DNA of 45,022 nucleotides. It comes from Chloroflexota bacterium (GTDB taxonomy: Bacteria > Chloroflexota > Dehalococcoidia > SHYB01). Where the stretch lies: positions 1-45,022 of the forward strand of contig JACZVV010000010.1 in assembly GCA_022572465.1 (NCBI GenBank). Direction: 5' to 3'. A program made the translations under genes and the position numbers. The notes below the pieces were generated by a model. It had not been told where the DNA came from. It made no database searches and worked only from the letters and a program-made list of their open reading frames with translations. Numbering within the stretch: position 1 is the first letter of the stretch; each line of letters begins with the position of its first letter. This document shows, piece after piece, positions 8,842 to 17,487 of the stretch.

Positions 8842-9330
8842 TTACATCCCCGCCTTCAGCGCGCCCTCTTTGGTGAGGACCATGAAGCTGCGCTTCAGGC
8901 TCATGACCTGCTCGCCGCGGTGGTTGGTCACGGTGGTCTGAACGCGCACGATGCCCCGGTCGGGCCGGCTCTTGGACAGGCGCTTGTCCAGCACCTCGGT
9001 CCGGGCGTAGATGGTGTCGCCGATGAAGGTAGGCCCCAGGTGCTTGACCTCCTCGTAGTCCAGGGCGGCGATGGCCTTGCCGCTGGTGTCGACGACGCTC
9101 ATGCCCACGGCCAGGCTCAGCACCAGCAGGCCCACCACCAGGCGCTGGCCATGCTGGCTCTGCTCGGCGTAATGCTTGTCGATATGGAGCGGCATGTGGT
9201 TCATCGTGAGCAGCGCAAACATATCGTTGTCGTGCTCGTTGATCGTCTTGCCCGGCCAGTGCTTGTAGACGTCGCCGACCTCGAACTCGTCGAAGTAGCG
9301 GCCGAACCGGTCCCGGAAGTCGTGCTCCAT
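8842..9330 (-). CDS. MaoC-like hot-dog fold dehydratase
   Basis: The 162-residue product is a single hot-dog domain of the MaoC/(R)-enoyl-CoA hydratase group: FEVGDVYKHWPGKTINEHDN is the usual N-terminal strand/helix, MNHMPLHIDKHYAE carries the substrate-facing Asp/His-type dyad region, and FIGDTIYARTEVLDKRLSKS is the typical second half. It probably hydrates or dehydrates an acyl-CoA; substrate unknown (mesaconyl-CoA hydratase-type relatives look similar). ATG 9330 is chosen because TAGGAG precedes it by nine bases; longer frames run into the repeat sequence. It sits between argG and argH but is not an arginine enzyme. Confidence 0.88.
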   Translation of the reverse strand: MEHDFRDRFGRYFDEFEVGDVYKHWPGKTINEHDNDMFALLTMNHMPLHIDKHYAEQSQHGQRLVVGLLVLSLAVGMSVVDTSGKAIAALDYEEVKHLGPTFIGDTIYARTEVLDKRLSKSRPDRGIVRVQTTVTNHRGEQVMSLKRSFMVLTKEGALKAGM

Positions 9331-9353
9331 ATCGAGTGCTCCTACTGTCGGCG

Positions 9354-9470
9354 GGTGGCTGAGCCACATCAGTTTTTCCCGCCCAATGTCCCTACGGCTC
9401 AGCCGCCCGGAATTGCTGACCTGGCTCAGCCACCCGCGTGGGCCGGAATACTGCTGCGGCTCAGCCGCCG
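9354..9470. repeat. Dispersed repeat: one full 54-bp copy plus a diverged copy
   Basis: Bases 9354-9407 form a complete 54-bp element starting GGTGGCTGAGCCACATCAG and ending ACGGCTCAGCCGCC. Bases 9422-9470 form a second, diverged copy with GGCTCAGCCACCCGCGTGGG at the left and GCGGCTCAGCCGCC at the right, like the copy at 139-176. Both occupy the argG-maoC gap, 11 bases after the argG stop and just upstream of the MaoC ribosome binding site. Confidence 0.9.
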
Positions 9471-9481
9471 GCCACCAGCGA

Positions 9482-10696
9482 CTATAACTCCTCGTCCTGG
9501 GCCAGCGGCTGGGCCTGGGCCTGGGTCCTGGCGGACAGGCCCCACAGGTGGATGAATCCCTCGGCCGCCGAATGCCGGAAGGCGTCGTCGTCACCGTAGG
9601 TCGAGAGGTCCCGCCGGTAGAGCGACGCCTCCGACTGACGGCCCACGACGGTCGATGTCCCCTTGTGCAGTCGCACGCGGACGGTCCCGCTCACGTACCG
9701 TTGGGTGCTGCTCACATACGCCGCCAGGTCCTGGCGCATCGCCGTAAACCAGAGACCGTTGTAGATCAGATCGGCATACTCCTGGGCGACCCTGGCCTTG
9801 AACCGAAGCTGGTCCTTGCTCAGCGTCAAGGCCTCCAGGGCGCGGTGAGCCTGGCCCAGCACCGTCGCCGCCGGCGCCTCGTAGATCTCCCGGGACTTGA
9901 TGCCCACCAGCCGGTCCTCCATGTGGTCGATGCGGCCGACGCCATGCAGGCCCGCCACGGCGTTGACGTGCCGGATGAGGCTCACGCCGTCCAGCTCCTC
10001 GCCGTCCAACGCCACCGGCACGCCGCGCGCGAACGCTATCTCGACGTAGGCGGGCTCGCCGGGCGCGTCCTTCACCGAGCGGGTCCACGCGTAGACCTCC
10101 TCGGGCGGCTCGGCCCACGAGTCCTCCAGCACGCCGCCCTCGACGCTGCGGCCCCACAGGTTCTCGTCGACGGAGTAGGGCCGGTCGACGGTCACGGGCA
10201 CGGGGATGCCGTGCTTCTTGGCGTAGGCGATCTCGACCGCGCGATCGGTCATCTCCCACTCCCGCGCCGGGGCGACCACCTTCAGGTCCGGCGCCAGCGC
10301 CTGGATGCTGACGTCCAGGCGCACCTGGTCGTTGCCCTTGCCGGTGCAGCCGTGGGCCACGGCGGACGCGCCCTCCTTCCGGGCCGTGTCCACCAGCAGC
10401 CGGGCGATCAAGGGACGGCCCAGCGCCGTTGCCAGCGGATAGACGCCCTGATACAGGGCGCCGGCCTGGAGCGCGGGGAAGACGTAGCTCCGCACGAAGC
10501 GGTCCCGGACGTCGGCGACGTGGGCGCTAACGGCGCCCGCTCGCAGGGCCTTCTCGCGCACGCCGTCCACGGTCCCGTCGCCGCCCAGATCGGCGGTGAG
10601 CGTTATCACGTCCATGCCGTAACGCTCGTGGATCCACCGTATAGCCACCGAGGTGTCCAGACCGCCGCTATATGCCAGGACCACTTTCTCGGCCAC
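9482..10696 (-). CDS. argG: Argininosuccinate synthase
   Basis: Joins citrulline and aspartate with ATP to form argininosuccinate. The 404-residue protein opens MAEKVVLAYSGGLDTSVAI, the PP-loop ATP-binding motif (SGGLDTS), and has HGCTGKGNDQVR near residue 115 and YSVDENLWGRS near 178, all standard. Its start lies 16 bases after the argD stop, consistent with one transcript. The C-terminus ends in a Gln/Ala-rich tail (about 390-404). Confidence 0.98.
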   Translation of the reverse strand: MAEKVVLAYSGGLDTSVAIRWIHERYGMDVITLTADLGGDGTVDGVREKALRAGAVSAHVADVRDRFVRSYVFPALQAGALYQGVYPLATALGRPLIARLLVDTARKEGASAVAHGCTGKGNDQVRLDVSIQALAPDLKVVAPAREWEMTDRAVEIAYAKKHGIPVPVTVDRPYSVDENLWGRSVEGGVLEDSWAEPPEEVYAWTRSVKDAPGEPAYVEIAFARGVPVALDGEELDGVSLIRHVNAVAGLHGVGRIDHMEDRLVGIKSREIYEAPAATVLGQAHRALEALTLSKDQLRFKARVAQEYADLIYNGLWFTAMRQDLAAYVSSTQRYVSGTVRVRLHKGTSTVVGRQSEASLYRRDLSTYGDDDAFRHSAAEGFIHLWGLSARTQAQAQPLAQDEEL

Positions 10697-10712
10697 GGAT
10701 GCTCCTCCCCAC

Positions 10713-11909
10713 TCAACCCATCTGGCTGGCGATCTCGCCCAGGGCCGCCGCCAGTTTTTGAAGCGCCTCGTCGACCTCGGCCTCGGTGACCACCAGCGGC
10801 GGCATGAACCGCAGCGTGTTGGGGCGGGGCGCGTTGACCAGCAGCCCCTGTCCCAGACAGGCGGTCAGAGCGTCGGCGGCCAAGTCCCGGTCGAAATCGA
10901 TGGCCTGAAGCAAGCCCCGCCCGCGAACGTCGGTGATGAAGGAGACCCGCTCCTTCAGGTCCAGCAGGCCCGCCGTCAACCGCTGGCCCGACCGCCGGAC
11001 GTTGGCCAGCACGTGATCGGAGATGACGTGGTCGACGACGGCGTAAGCCACGGCGCAGGTGAGAGGGTTGCCGCCATAGGTCGAGCCATGGTCGCCCGGC
11101 TCGAAAACGGCCGCCTTCTCGTTGGCCAGAAAGGCGCCGATGGGCACGCCGCCGCCCAGGCCCTTGGCCAGCGACATGACGTCGGGCTCCACACCGAACT
11201 GCTCGTAGCCGAACATCGTTCCCAGGCGCCCGATGCCCGTCTGCACTTCGTCGAAGATCAGCAAGAGCCCCTGCTCGTCGCACCACTCGCGCACCTGGCC
11301 CAGATAATCATCGGGGGGCACGATGACCCCGGCCTCGCCTTGAACCGGCTCCAGCATGACGGCGCACGTCTTGTCGCTGGTCGCCTTTCGGATGGCGTCG
11401 ACGTCGGCGTAGGGGACGTTGACGAAGCCCTGGGGAATCGGCTGGTAGGTCTCCTGGTGCGCCGGCTGGCCGGTGGCCGCGACCATGGCCAGCGTCCTGC
11501 CGTGAAATGAGTTCAGGGCGGTGATGACCTCGTAGGCGCCTCCTCGGTTCAGCCTGCCGTACTTTCGGGCCAGCTTGACGCTGCCTTCGTTGGCTTCGGC
11601 GCCGCTGTTGCAGACGTAGACCCGGCTCATGCAGCTATTCTCGACCAGGATCTCGGCGAGCCGGACCTGGGGAATCGTGTAGAACTGGTTCGATGTCTGG
11701 ATCAGGGTGCGGCCTTGCTCTTCCAGGGCCTTGACGATCACGGGGTGGCAGTGACCCAACGTGTCGACGGCCCACCCGCCGACGAAATCCAGGTAGCTGT
11801 TGTCCTCATCGTCCCAGACCCGCAGGCCCTGGCCCCGGACGATGGTCAGCGGCACGCGGCGGCCCGTTTGCATGTAGACGCGAGCCTCGCGCTCCTGCCA
11901 TTGACTCAC
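10713..11909 (-). CDS. argD: Acetylornithine aminotransferase (class III, PLP-dependent)
   Basis: Transfers an amino group from glutamate to N-acetylglutamate semialdehyde in arginine synthesis. A GTG at 11909 gives a 398-residue protein starting MSQWQEREARVYMQTGRRVP, the usual N-terminus; longer frames to 12140 begin with non-family sequence. Landmarks are DFVGGWAVDTLGHCHP, CNSGAEANEGSVKLARKY for the phosphate cup, LLIFDEVQTGIGR with the PLP-binding Asp, and SLAKGLGGGVPIGAF with the Schiff-base Lys. A GGCAGGG sequence precedes the GTG. It heads argD-argG. Related ornithine or other ω-aminotransferases are the only real alternative. Confidence 0.95.
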   Translation of the reverse strand: MSQWQEREARVYMQTGRRVPLTIVRGQGLRVWDDEDNSYLDFVGGWAVDTLGHCHPVIVKALEEQGRTLIQTSNQFYTIPQVRLAEILVENSCMSRVYVCNSGAEANEGSVKLARKYGRLNRGGAYEVITALNSFHGRTLAMVAATGQPAHQETYQPIPQGFVNVPYADVDAIRKATSDKTCAVMLEPVQGEAGVIVPPDDYLGQVREWCDEQGLLLIFDEVQTGIGRLGTMFGYEQFGVEPDVMSLAKGLGGGVPIGAFLANEKAAVFEPGDHGSTYGGNPLTCAVAYAVVDHVISDHVLANVRRSGQRLTAGLLDLKERVSFITDVRGRGLLQAIDFDRDLAADALTACLGQGLLVNAPRPNTLRFMPPLVVTEAEVDEALQKLAAALGEIASQMG

Positions 11910-12211
11910 TGGAGCCCTGCCTTTCAACCAAATTGGGGGCCCGTCTTCGGGGGGCTTGGCTACTCGAAGGGAAAAACGCCTCCCCATTATAAACGATCGC
12001 TCCCGCGAGTCCCGGCGGGCGGCTCTCACGCTCTCAGGCGAGTCGAGCGCTACGTCCAGACAACCGCTCGACCCTCTGTCTCGCGTCGAATCGCGGGCTC
12101 GGCGGAGGGGAGTTTGGCCGGCCCACGGACGTTCCATCAAATGCCCACGGAACAGACGTCAGAACGGAAGGAGATCGACGGAAGGAACGCGGGCCGCCCG
12201 GCGTTGGCCGG
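11910..12211. other. 302-base gap between UPF0182 and argD
   Basis: No gene was recognised. It holds a probable argD -10 box (11986-11991), an imperfect hairpin at 12128-12160 (GACGTTCC paired with GGAAC and CGTC around a three-base bulge), which might end UPF0182 transcription, and two short direct repeats CGGAAGGA near 12165-12185. No arginine-repressor-type box could be identified by eye. Confidence 0.4.
11986..11991 (-). promoter_or_regulatory. Putative -10 box for argD-argG
   Basis: A perfect TATAAT on the minus strand lies 76 bases upstream of the argD GTG. The region 17 bases further upstream (CGGGAC) does not resemble a -35 hexamer, so the promoter is only partly supported. Confidence 0.4.
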
Positions 12212-15010
12212 CTACCGCTGCTGGTCGCGCAAGCGTTGGAGCTGCTCCAGCAGCTGCTCGACCTGGTCGACCAGATCGTCGATGTTCACCTCGCCGGGCG
12301 CGGGAGTCGCCGGCGGCGGCCCGGTCGGCGCGGGAGTCGCCGGCGCCGGCTCGCCAGGTTCCGGCTCGTCTGTAGGCGGCCGTTCGACGGGAAAGCCTCC
12401 GGGAATCTCCGACGGCTCCTTGTAGCCCAGGGCCACGTCCAGGCTTCTCCGCAGCGTCGTCTCCATCACCGGCCTGCGGGAGCCCATGACCACGACGACC
12501 CGTTTCAGCTCGGGGAAATTGAGGTTTCTGGCCTGAAGATAGATCGGCTCGATGTACAGGATCGACGTGGCCATGGGGATGACCAGCAGGTTGCCCCGGA
12601 TGATGGTGGAGCCTTGCTGTCCCCAGAGCGTGAACTGCTGTGAGATCAGCGGATCGTTGTCGATCCTCGCCTCCACCTGCAGCGGCCCGTCGACCGTCCG
12701 GTCCTTGGGAAAGGTGAAGGCCACCAGCTCGCCGTAGTGATCGCCGTCGCTTCGGGCCACCAGCCACGCCACCATGTTCGGTTTCTGGAACGGCGTGAAC
12801 GGGACCATCAGCAGGAACTCCTCTTTCGTCTCACCCGGCAGGGGCATGATGATGTAGTAGGCCTCCATGGGCTGCTGGTTCTCGTAGAAGACCTCGGAGG
12901 GCCGGCTCCAGATGTCTTCCCTGGTGAAGAAAACCCTGGGATCGGTGACGTGGTAGGTCCGGAACATCTCCTCCTGGACGTTGAACAGCCCCTCGGGATA
13001 TCGAATGTGGTCCCTCAGACTCTGGGGCATATCGCTGATGGGCTTGAACAGGTCGGGGTAGATGTTGGAGTAGGTCCTGACGATGGCGTCGTTGGGATCG
13101 ATAACGTAAAAATCGGTGGTGCCGTTGAACGCATCGACGACGACCTTCACGCTGTTGCGAATGTAGTTGAATTCGCCGCGGTATCGTTGAGAGTAGGGAA
13201 ATCGACTGGTGGTGGTGTACGCATCCTGGATCCACCAGAGCTTGCCATCGGCCACGACGAGGTAGGGGTCCGAGTCCAGCGACAGGAACGGCGCCAGCCG
13301 GCTCACGCGGTCCTGCACCTGCCGGAAGTAGAGGATTCGGCTGTCCGAGGTGAGCTGGCCGCTGATGAGGATGTTGAAATCGCCGAACCGCCAGGCGAAC
13401 GCCACCTTCTTGATGATGTTGTCGAGGCGGACGCCGCCTGCGCCGTCGTACGTCGTGAAGGCGGAGCCCTGCTCCAGGGGAAAGTCGAACTCCTCTTCCT
13501 TGGTGTTGACGATGACGTAGCTCCTGCTGCGCTCGCCGTAGTAGATCGAAGGCTGGTCGACGGGCAGCAGACCCTTGGGCGGCACGTCTTTGACGAAGAA
13601 CTCCGGCCGTCCCTCCAGGGTAAACTCGGTGACCGGACTCATCGCGAGGCCGTAGCCGTGGGTGTACTGGAGTCGCTGGGCCACCCACTTCTGAGCGTCT
13701 CCCGGAAGGTTCTCCGGCGCCAGCTCTCTGGCCGCCAGCATGACCTGCTCGATCTTGCCGTCGATCACATATCGATCGACGTCGACGTCGACGAAGGTGT
13801 AGTAGGGCCGCAGGAACTGAATCTGATTGTACGTGTCTTTCAACGGCCGATGGTCCCAGAGCCGGATATTGTCGATCGTTCCTGGATTGGCGGCGATATC
13901 CTCTGCTGTCAGCTCGTCGCCCAGCCGGAAGGGCCTCACCTCAACGTTGTCCAGACCGAAGGCGCCTCGAGTCAGCTCGATGTTGCGTTCGATGTAAGGC
14001 GTCTCGCGAGAGAGCTCGCTGGGCTGCACGCTGAATCGCTGGTACGCCGCCGGGTAGATGCCGAGGATGAAGATGGCCGAAAGGGCCCACAATCCGAACG
14101 CCGCGGCAGGGAGCTTGTAGTCCCGCATGTACGCGCTGACGATGGCCAGGATCGCCACCAGGGCCGCGATGGCCATCATGAACCGTAGCGAGAACAGCCT
14201 CGCGGCGACGTCGGCGGCGCCGGCGCCAAAAACCTCTCCGTCCGAGAGCACCAGCTCGTTGATGTCGAACCAATAGCTGATGCCGATGGTCACCATAAGC
14301 AGCGCGAACAGGATGCCCAGGTGGAGCTTGACCGGTCTCCCGAAGTCGAACCGAAAGCCCCGGAGGCTGAAGCTCACTCCGTAGATCGACGCCGCGCCGA
14401 CGATGAGCATCAGCACCAGCCCCATCGTCCACGTCTGAACGAACCGGAGCAGGGGCAGGATGAAGACATAGAACGACGGGTTGTGGCCCCACTGGGGGTC
14501 GGCGATGGACAGGCCGGCGCTGTCGACGAAATTCTCCGCGTTGGCGATGCGCAGCAGGTTCTCCCACTGGCCCGACGCCACGGCGCCGAAGATGATCGCG
14601 AAGAGCCCGGCGACCAGGACGATGCCGACTCGGGTGAGGCCACGGACCAGCACGATCGTTTCGGGAGGCAGCAGGGCCGGCTCGCCCCGGCGGGCAAAAC
14701 GCAGGGCGATCGCGATGTTGAGCAGGAAGATCACGGCGAAGAGGGAGGCCCCGGCGAAAAACAGCCACGTGCGCGTGACCAGCCGCTTCACGAAGACGTC
14801 GCTGTAGCCCAGGGAGTCGAACCACAGCCAATCGGTGTAGAGGTTCTTCGCCAGGTTGAGCATGACGATGGCGAAGATGACGCCGCCGATGATGGAGCCC
14901 CATATGGCGATGCGGCGATAGGGGATCGTTGGGGCTGTCCGGGCAAAGTCGCCGAGAACGTCCGAGGGCCCGCGCTGTCCGCCCCTGCGTTGTCCGCCAT
15001 TGAATGCCAT
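12212..15010 (-). CDS. UPF0182 (COG1615) large membrane protein
   Basis: This 932-residue protein has a cytoplasmic Gly/Arg-rich N-terminus, about seven hydrophobic helices between residues 30 and 330 (for example IAIWGSIIGGVIFAIVML and LFFAGASLFAVIFLLNIAIA), and a large C-terminal soluble part of about 500 residues containing family-typical stretches such as LWDHRPLKDTYNQIQFLRPY and YTHGYGLAMSPV. A low-complexity Pro/Ala/Glu/Thr linker (about 880-905) leads to a short coiled coil ending LLEQLQRLRDQQR. Function of the family is unknown. The start is six bases after the argB stop, so it is in the arginine transcript, which is probably chance of operon packing. Confidence 0.93.
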   Translation of the reverse strand: MAFNGGQRRGGQRGPSDVLGDFARTAPTIPYRRIAIWGSIIGGVIFAIVMLNLAKNLYTDWLWFDSLGYSDVFVKRLVTRTWLFFAGASLFAVIFLLNIAIALRFARRGEPALLPPETIVLVRGLTRVGIVLVAGLFAIIFGAVASGQWENLLRIANAENFVDSAGLSIADPQWGHNPSFYVFILPLLRFVQTWTMGLVLMLIVGAASIYGVSFSLRGFRFDFGRPVKLHLGILFALLMVTIGISYWFDINELVLSDGEVFGAGAADVAARLFSLRFMMAIAALVAILAIVSAYMRDYKLPAAAFGLWALSAIFILGIYPAAYQRFSVQPSELSRETPYIERNIELTRGAFGLDNVEVRPFRLGDELTAEDIAANPGTIDNIRLWDHRPLKDTYNQIQFLRPYYTFVDVDVDRYVIDGKIEQVMLAARELAPENLPGDAQKWVAQRLQYTHGYGLAMSPVTEFTLEGRPEFFVKDVPPKGLLPVDQPSIYYGERSRSYVIVNTKEEEFDFPLEQGSAFTTYDGAGGVRLDNIIKKVAFAWRFGDFNILISGQLTSDSRILYFRQVQDRVSRLAPFLSLDSDPYLVVADGKLWWIQDAYTTTSRFPYSQRYRGEFNYIRNSVKVVVDAFNGTTDFYVIDPNDAIVRTYSNIYPDLFKPISDMPQSLRDHIRYPEGLFNVQEEMFRTYHVTDPRVFFTREDIWSRPSEVFYENQQPMEAYYIIMPLPGETKEEFLLMVPFTPFQKPNMVAWLVARSDGDHYGELVAFTFPKDRTVDGPLQVEARIDNDPLISQQFTLWGQQGSTIIRGNLLVIPMATSILYIEPIYLQARNLNFPELKRVVVVMGSRRPVMETTLRRSLDVALGYKEPSEIPGGFPVERPPTDEPEPGEPAPATPAPTGPPPATPAPGEVNIDDLVDQVEQLLEQLQRLRDQQR

Positions 15011-15016
15011 GTTTTG

Positions 15017-15793
15017 CTACCCGATCCTTGTGCCCACCTGTTGGCCCGCCATGCAATCCCGCAGGGCGTGCGGGCGCCGGCCGTCGAGGATCACCGCCAG
15101 CGGCACGCGCTGCACCGCTTCCAGACAGGCCTCGACCTTCGGAATCATACCACCCGCGATGACGCCTTCGGCGATGAGGCCTCTGGCCTCCTCGGCCGAA
15201 AGCTCCGGCACGATCTCACCGTCGCGCCCGCGGACGCCGGGCACGTCGGTCAGAAATACAAACTGGCTCGCACCCACTGCGGCTCCGATCTCGGCGGCAA
15301 CGCTGTCGGCGTTGATGTTCAGGAGCGTCCCCGCGCCTTGGGAATCATGCAAAACGCCGATAGGCGCGATAACCAGTATATAGCCATCGCCAAGCAAGGT
15401 CTCCAAGAGTGCGGCGTCGACGGAGGAGATGGCGCCTACCAGCCCCAGCTCGGGGTCCTTCACCCGGGCGCGCAGCATGCCGCCGTCGGCCCCGCACAGG
15501 CCGACAGCCCGCCCGCCCGCGGCGTTGATCTCGGCGACGAGCCGCTTGTTCATCAGTCCCGCCAGCACGGCCACCACGACATCGATGCTCCCGGCGTCGG
15601 TGACGCGCAGGCCCTCGACGAACCGGGTCGGCACGTCCATGCGCTCCAGCCACTCCGTTATCGTCTTGCCCCCGCCGTGGACGACGACCGGCAGATAGCC
15701 CTGTTTCTGAAGCGACACCAGGTCGGCGACCGTGGTATCGTCCCGCCCCAGGGCGTTTCCTCCGATCTTGATCAGGACTCGCTGTTTGCTCAC
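15017..15793 (-). CDS. argB: Acetylglutamate kinase
   Basis: Phosphorylates N-acetylglutamate, the second step of arginine synthesis. The 258-residue amino acid kinase has MSKQRVLIKIGGNALG with the catalytic Lys, the VVVHGGGKTITEWLE loop, NINADSVAAEIGAAVGA for substrate binding and FLTDVPGVRG, with the final GGMIPKVEACLEAV Lys. The short N-terminus lacks the helix that makes arginine-inhibited hexameric enzymes, so feedback inhibition by arginine is doubtful (inference). The start overlaps the preceding orf133 stop by four bases. Confidence 0.96.
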   Translation of the reverse strand: MSKQRVLIKIGGNALGRDDTTVADLVSLQKQGYLPVVVHGGGKTITEWLERMDVPTRFVEGLRVTDAGSIDVVVAVLAGLMNKRLVAEINAAGGRAVGLCGADGGMLRARVKDPELGLVGAISSVDAALLETLLGDGYILVIAPIGVLHDSQGAGTLLNINADSVAAEIGAAVGASQFVFLTDVPGVRGRDGEIVPELSAEEARGLIAEGVIAGGMIPKVEACLEAVQRVPLAVILDGRRPHALRDCMAGQQVGTRIG

Positions 15794-16191
15794 GCTGAGC
15801 TGAAGGCGCCGATGACCCCGCGGACCTGCTTTTGCAACGCCATGTCCAACTCCCGCACCTCGTCCAGATCCTGGGCCTGGGCGATCTTCCGCACCTCTTC
15901 ATCGATCATCCGCCGCACCTGCTCCTTGATCCTCAACGGGGCGGCGCTCTGCTCCATCAAGAGTCCCAAGACGCTGATGTGCCGCAGCACGGTGAACTTC
16001 ATCACCTGAACGAACTGCGTCTCTTGCGCCGATCGGACCCGCTCGAGCATCGACTCCAGCTCGGCGATCCGGGTGGTCAGCTCCCGCAGCGGTCCGTCCC
16101 GGGTGCTTTCGGCGTCGGCGTTCCGCTCAGGCGCGCCGCCGTCCACGCCCCGGCGCCGTCCCTTGGCAGAGGTCCGCTGGCTGATGGTCAC
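15790..16191 (-). CDS. Hypothetical 133-residue helical protein between argJ and argB
   Basis: Not recognised. The N-terminal 35 residues are Arg/Gly/Glu/Asp-rich and probably disordered; residues about 37-60 (ELTTRIAELESMLERVRSAQ) suggest a coiled coil, and the rest is predicted helical with many Glu/Arg/Lys pairs (KEQVRRMIDEEVRKIAQAQD). It overlaps argJ by four bases at its start and argB by four bases at its end (ATGA on both sides), so it is translated with the arginine enzymes. A role in arginine synthesis is not shown by sequence; it could equally be a scaffold or regulator. Confidence 0.75.
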   Translation of the reverse strand: MTISQRTSAKGRRRGVDGGAPERNADAESTRDGPLRELTTRIAELESMLERVRSAQETQFVQVMKFTVLRHISVLGLLMEQSAAPLRIKEQVRRMIDEEVRKIAQAQDLDEVRELDMALQKQVRGVIGAFSSA

Positions 16192-17405
16192 GTGCTGTAC
16201 TCGCTATTGAATCGCACGTACTCCTCGGTGAGGTCGCATCCCCACGCCGTCGCTCGATAGCGGCCCATCCTCAGGTTCGCGCGGATACGCACCTCGGGCT
16301 CCTTCATCGAGACCCTGGCCGCTTCTTGATAGAACGGCACGGGTCCGCCCTCGTCGAAGACGCAGATTTCGTTGAGGTAGAGGGCCAGTTTCTGCTCTTC
16401 GATCTTCGCGCCGCTTCGCCCCAGGGCCATCATCACCCTGCCCCAGTTGGGGTCGGCGCCGTGAATCGCGGTCTTCACCAGGGGCGAGCTGGCGACGGTC
16501 CTGGCCGCCAGCCTGGCGTCCTCCACGCTGGTAGCCCCCTCCACGGTGACCTCCAGCAGCTTGGTGGCCCCTTCGCCGTCCCGCGCGACCTCCTTGGCCA
16601 ACGAGACACACAGCTCGCTCAGCGCTTCGGTGAAGGCCTCCGCCTCGGGCGACTCCGCCTGGATGGGGGCGTTCCCCGCCATGCCATTCGCCATCGCCAG
16701 GACCGTATCGTTGGTGCTGGAGTCGCCATCGACGGTGACCATGTTGAACGAGAGATCGGCCGCCGATTTCAGGGCGGCCTGCAAGAACCCCGGCTCCACG
16801 GCGGCATCGGTGGCGACGAAGCACAATAAGGTGGCCATGTTGGGGTGAATCATCCCGACGCCTTTGACGGCCGCGCCGATGGTGCAGGGCGTTCCCCCCA
16901 CCTCCAGAGTCACCGCCCCCTGTTTCGGACGGCTGTCGGTGGTCATGATGGCGCGGGCGAAGAGGCCGCCGCCGTCGGGCGTCAGCTCGATCCGGTCGAC
17001 CGCCGATCGGATCATGGCCATCGGAAGCTCGACGCCGATGATGCCGGTGCTGGCCACCAGCACGTCCTCCTCGCCGATGCCGAGCTTCCCTGCGCCGAGG
17101 GCCGCCATCTCTCTCGCGTCGATCATGCCCTGGGGCCCGACACAGGCGTTGGCGCACCCGCTGTTCACGATCACCGCCTGCGCCCGCCGCCGCGCCACGC
17201 GCTCTTTGTCCAGCTCGACGCTGGGCGAGACGATGCTGTTGCGCGTGAAGACGCCGGCGATGACGCATGGCGTCTCGGAGACGAGGATGCAAAGATCCAG
17301 CTTGTCGTCCGCATAGGTCTTGAGGCCGGCGTAGGTCGCGCCGGCTCGGAAGCCCTTCGGAGTGGTGACGTTGCCCCCCGGAACGGGGATGCATTGCTCG
17401 GCCAT
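16188..17405 (-). CDS. argJ: Bifunctional ornithine acetyltransferase / N-acetylglutamate synthase
   Basis: Recycles the acetyl group between acetylornithine and glutamate (and may make acetylglutamate from acetyl-CoA). The 405-residue precursor should cleave itself before the Thr in GMIHPNMATLLCF (about residue 190) into two chains. Other landmarks are VNSGCANACVGPQG near 80, STGIIGVELPM near 120 and the C-terminal ADPNWGRVMMALGRSG and TEEYVRFNSEYST end. ATG 17405 is preferred over a start 81 bases upstream because the protein then begins at the normal place. A TATAGT lies only seven bases before the ATG, suggesting a leaderless message. Confidence 0.95.
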   Translation of the reverse strand: MAEQCIPVPGGNVTTPKGFRAGATYAGLKTYADDKLDLCILVSETPCVIAGVFTRNSIVSPSVELDKERVARRRAQAVIVNSGCANACVGPQGMIDAREMAALGAGKLGIGEEDVLVASTGIIGVELPMAMIRSAVDRIELTPDGGGLFARAIMTTDSRPKQGAVTLEVGGTPCTIGAAVKGVGMIHPNMATLLCFVATDAAVEPGFLQAALKSAADLSFNMVTVDGDSSTNDTVLAMANGMAGNAPIQAESPEAEAFTEALSELCVSLAKEVARDGEGATKLLEVTVEGATSVEDARLAARTVASSPLVKTAIHGADPNWGRVMMALGRSGAKIEEQKLALYLNEICVFDEGGPVPFYQEAARVSMKEPEVRIRANLRMGRYRATAWGCDLTEEYVRFNSEYST

Positions 17406-17487
17406 GGCACCTACTATAACACCGGTCGAACAAGGGAACACCGGCCGAATAAAGACGTGGCGATTCGAGCCGGCCCTGGGCAACACG

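Noticed and set aside
11910-12211. ArgR operator upstream of argD
   Set aside because: No pair of ARG-box-like 18-bp palindromes could be recognised by eye; the region only has a weak hairpin and a -10 box.
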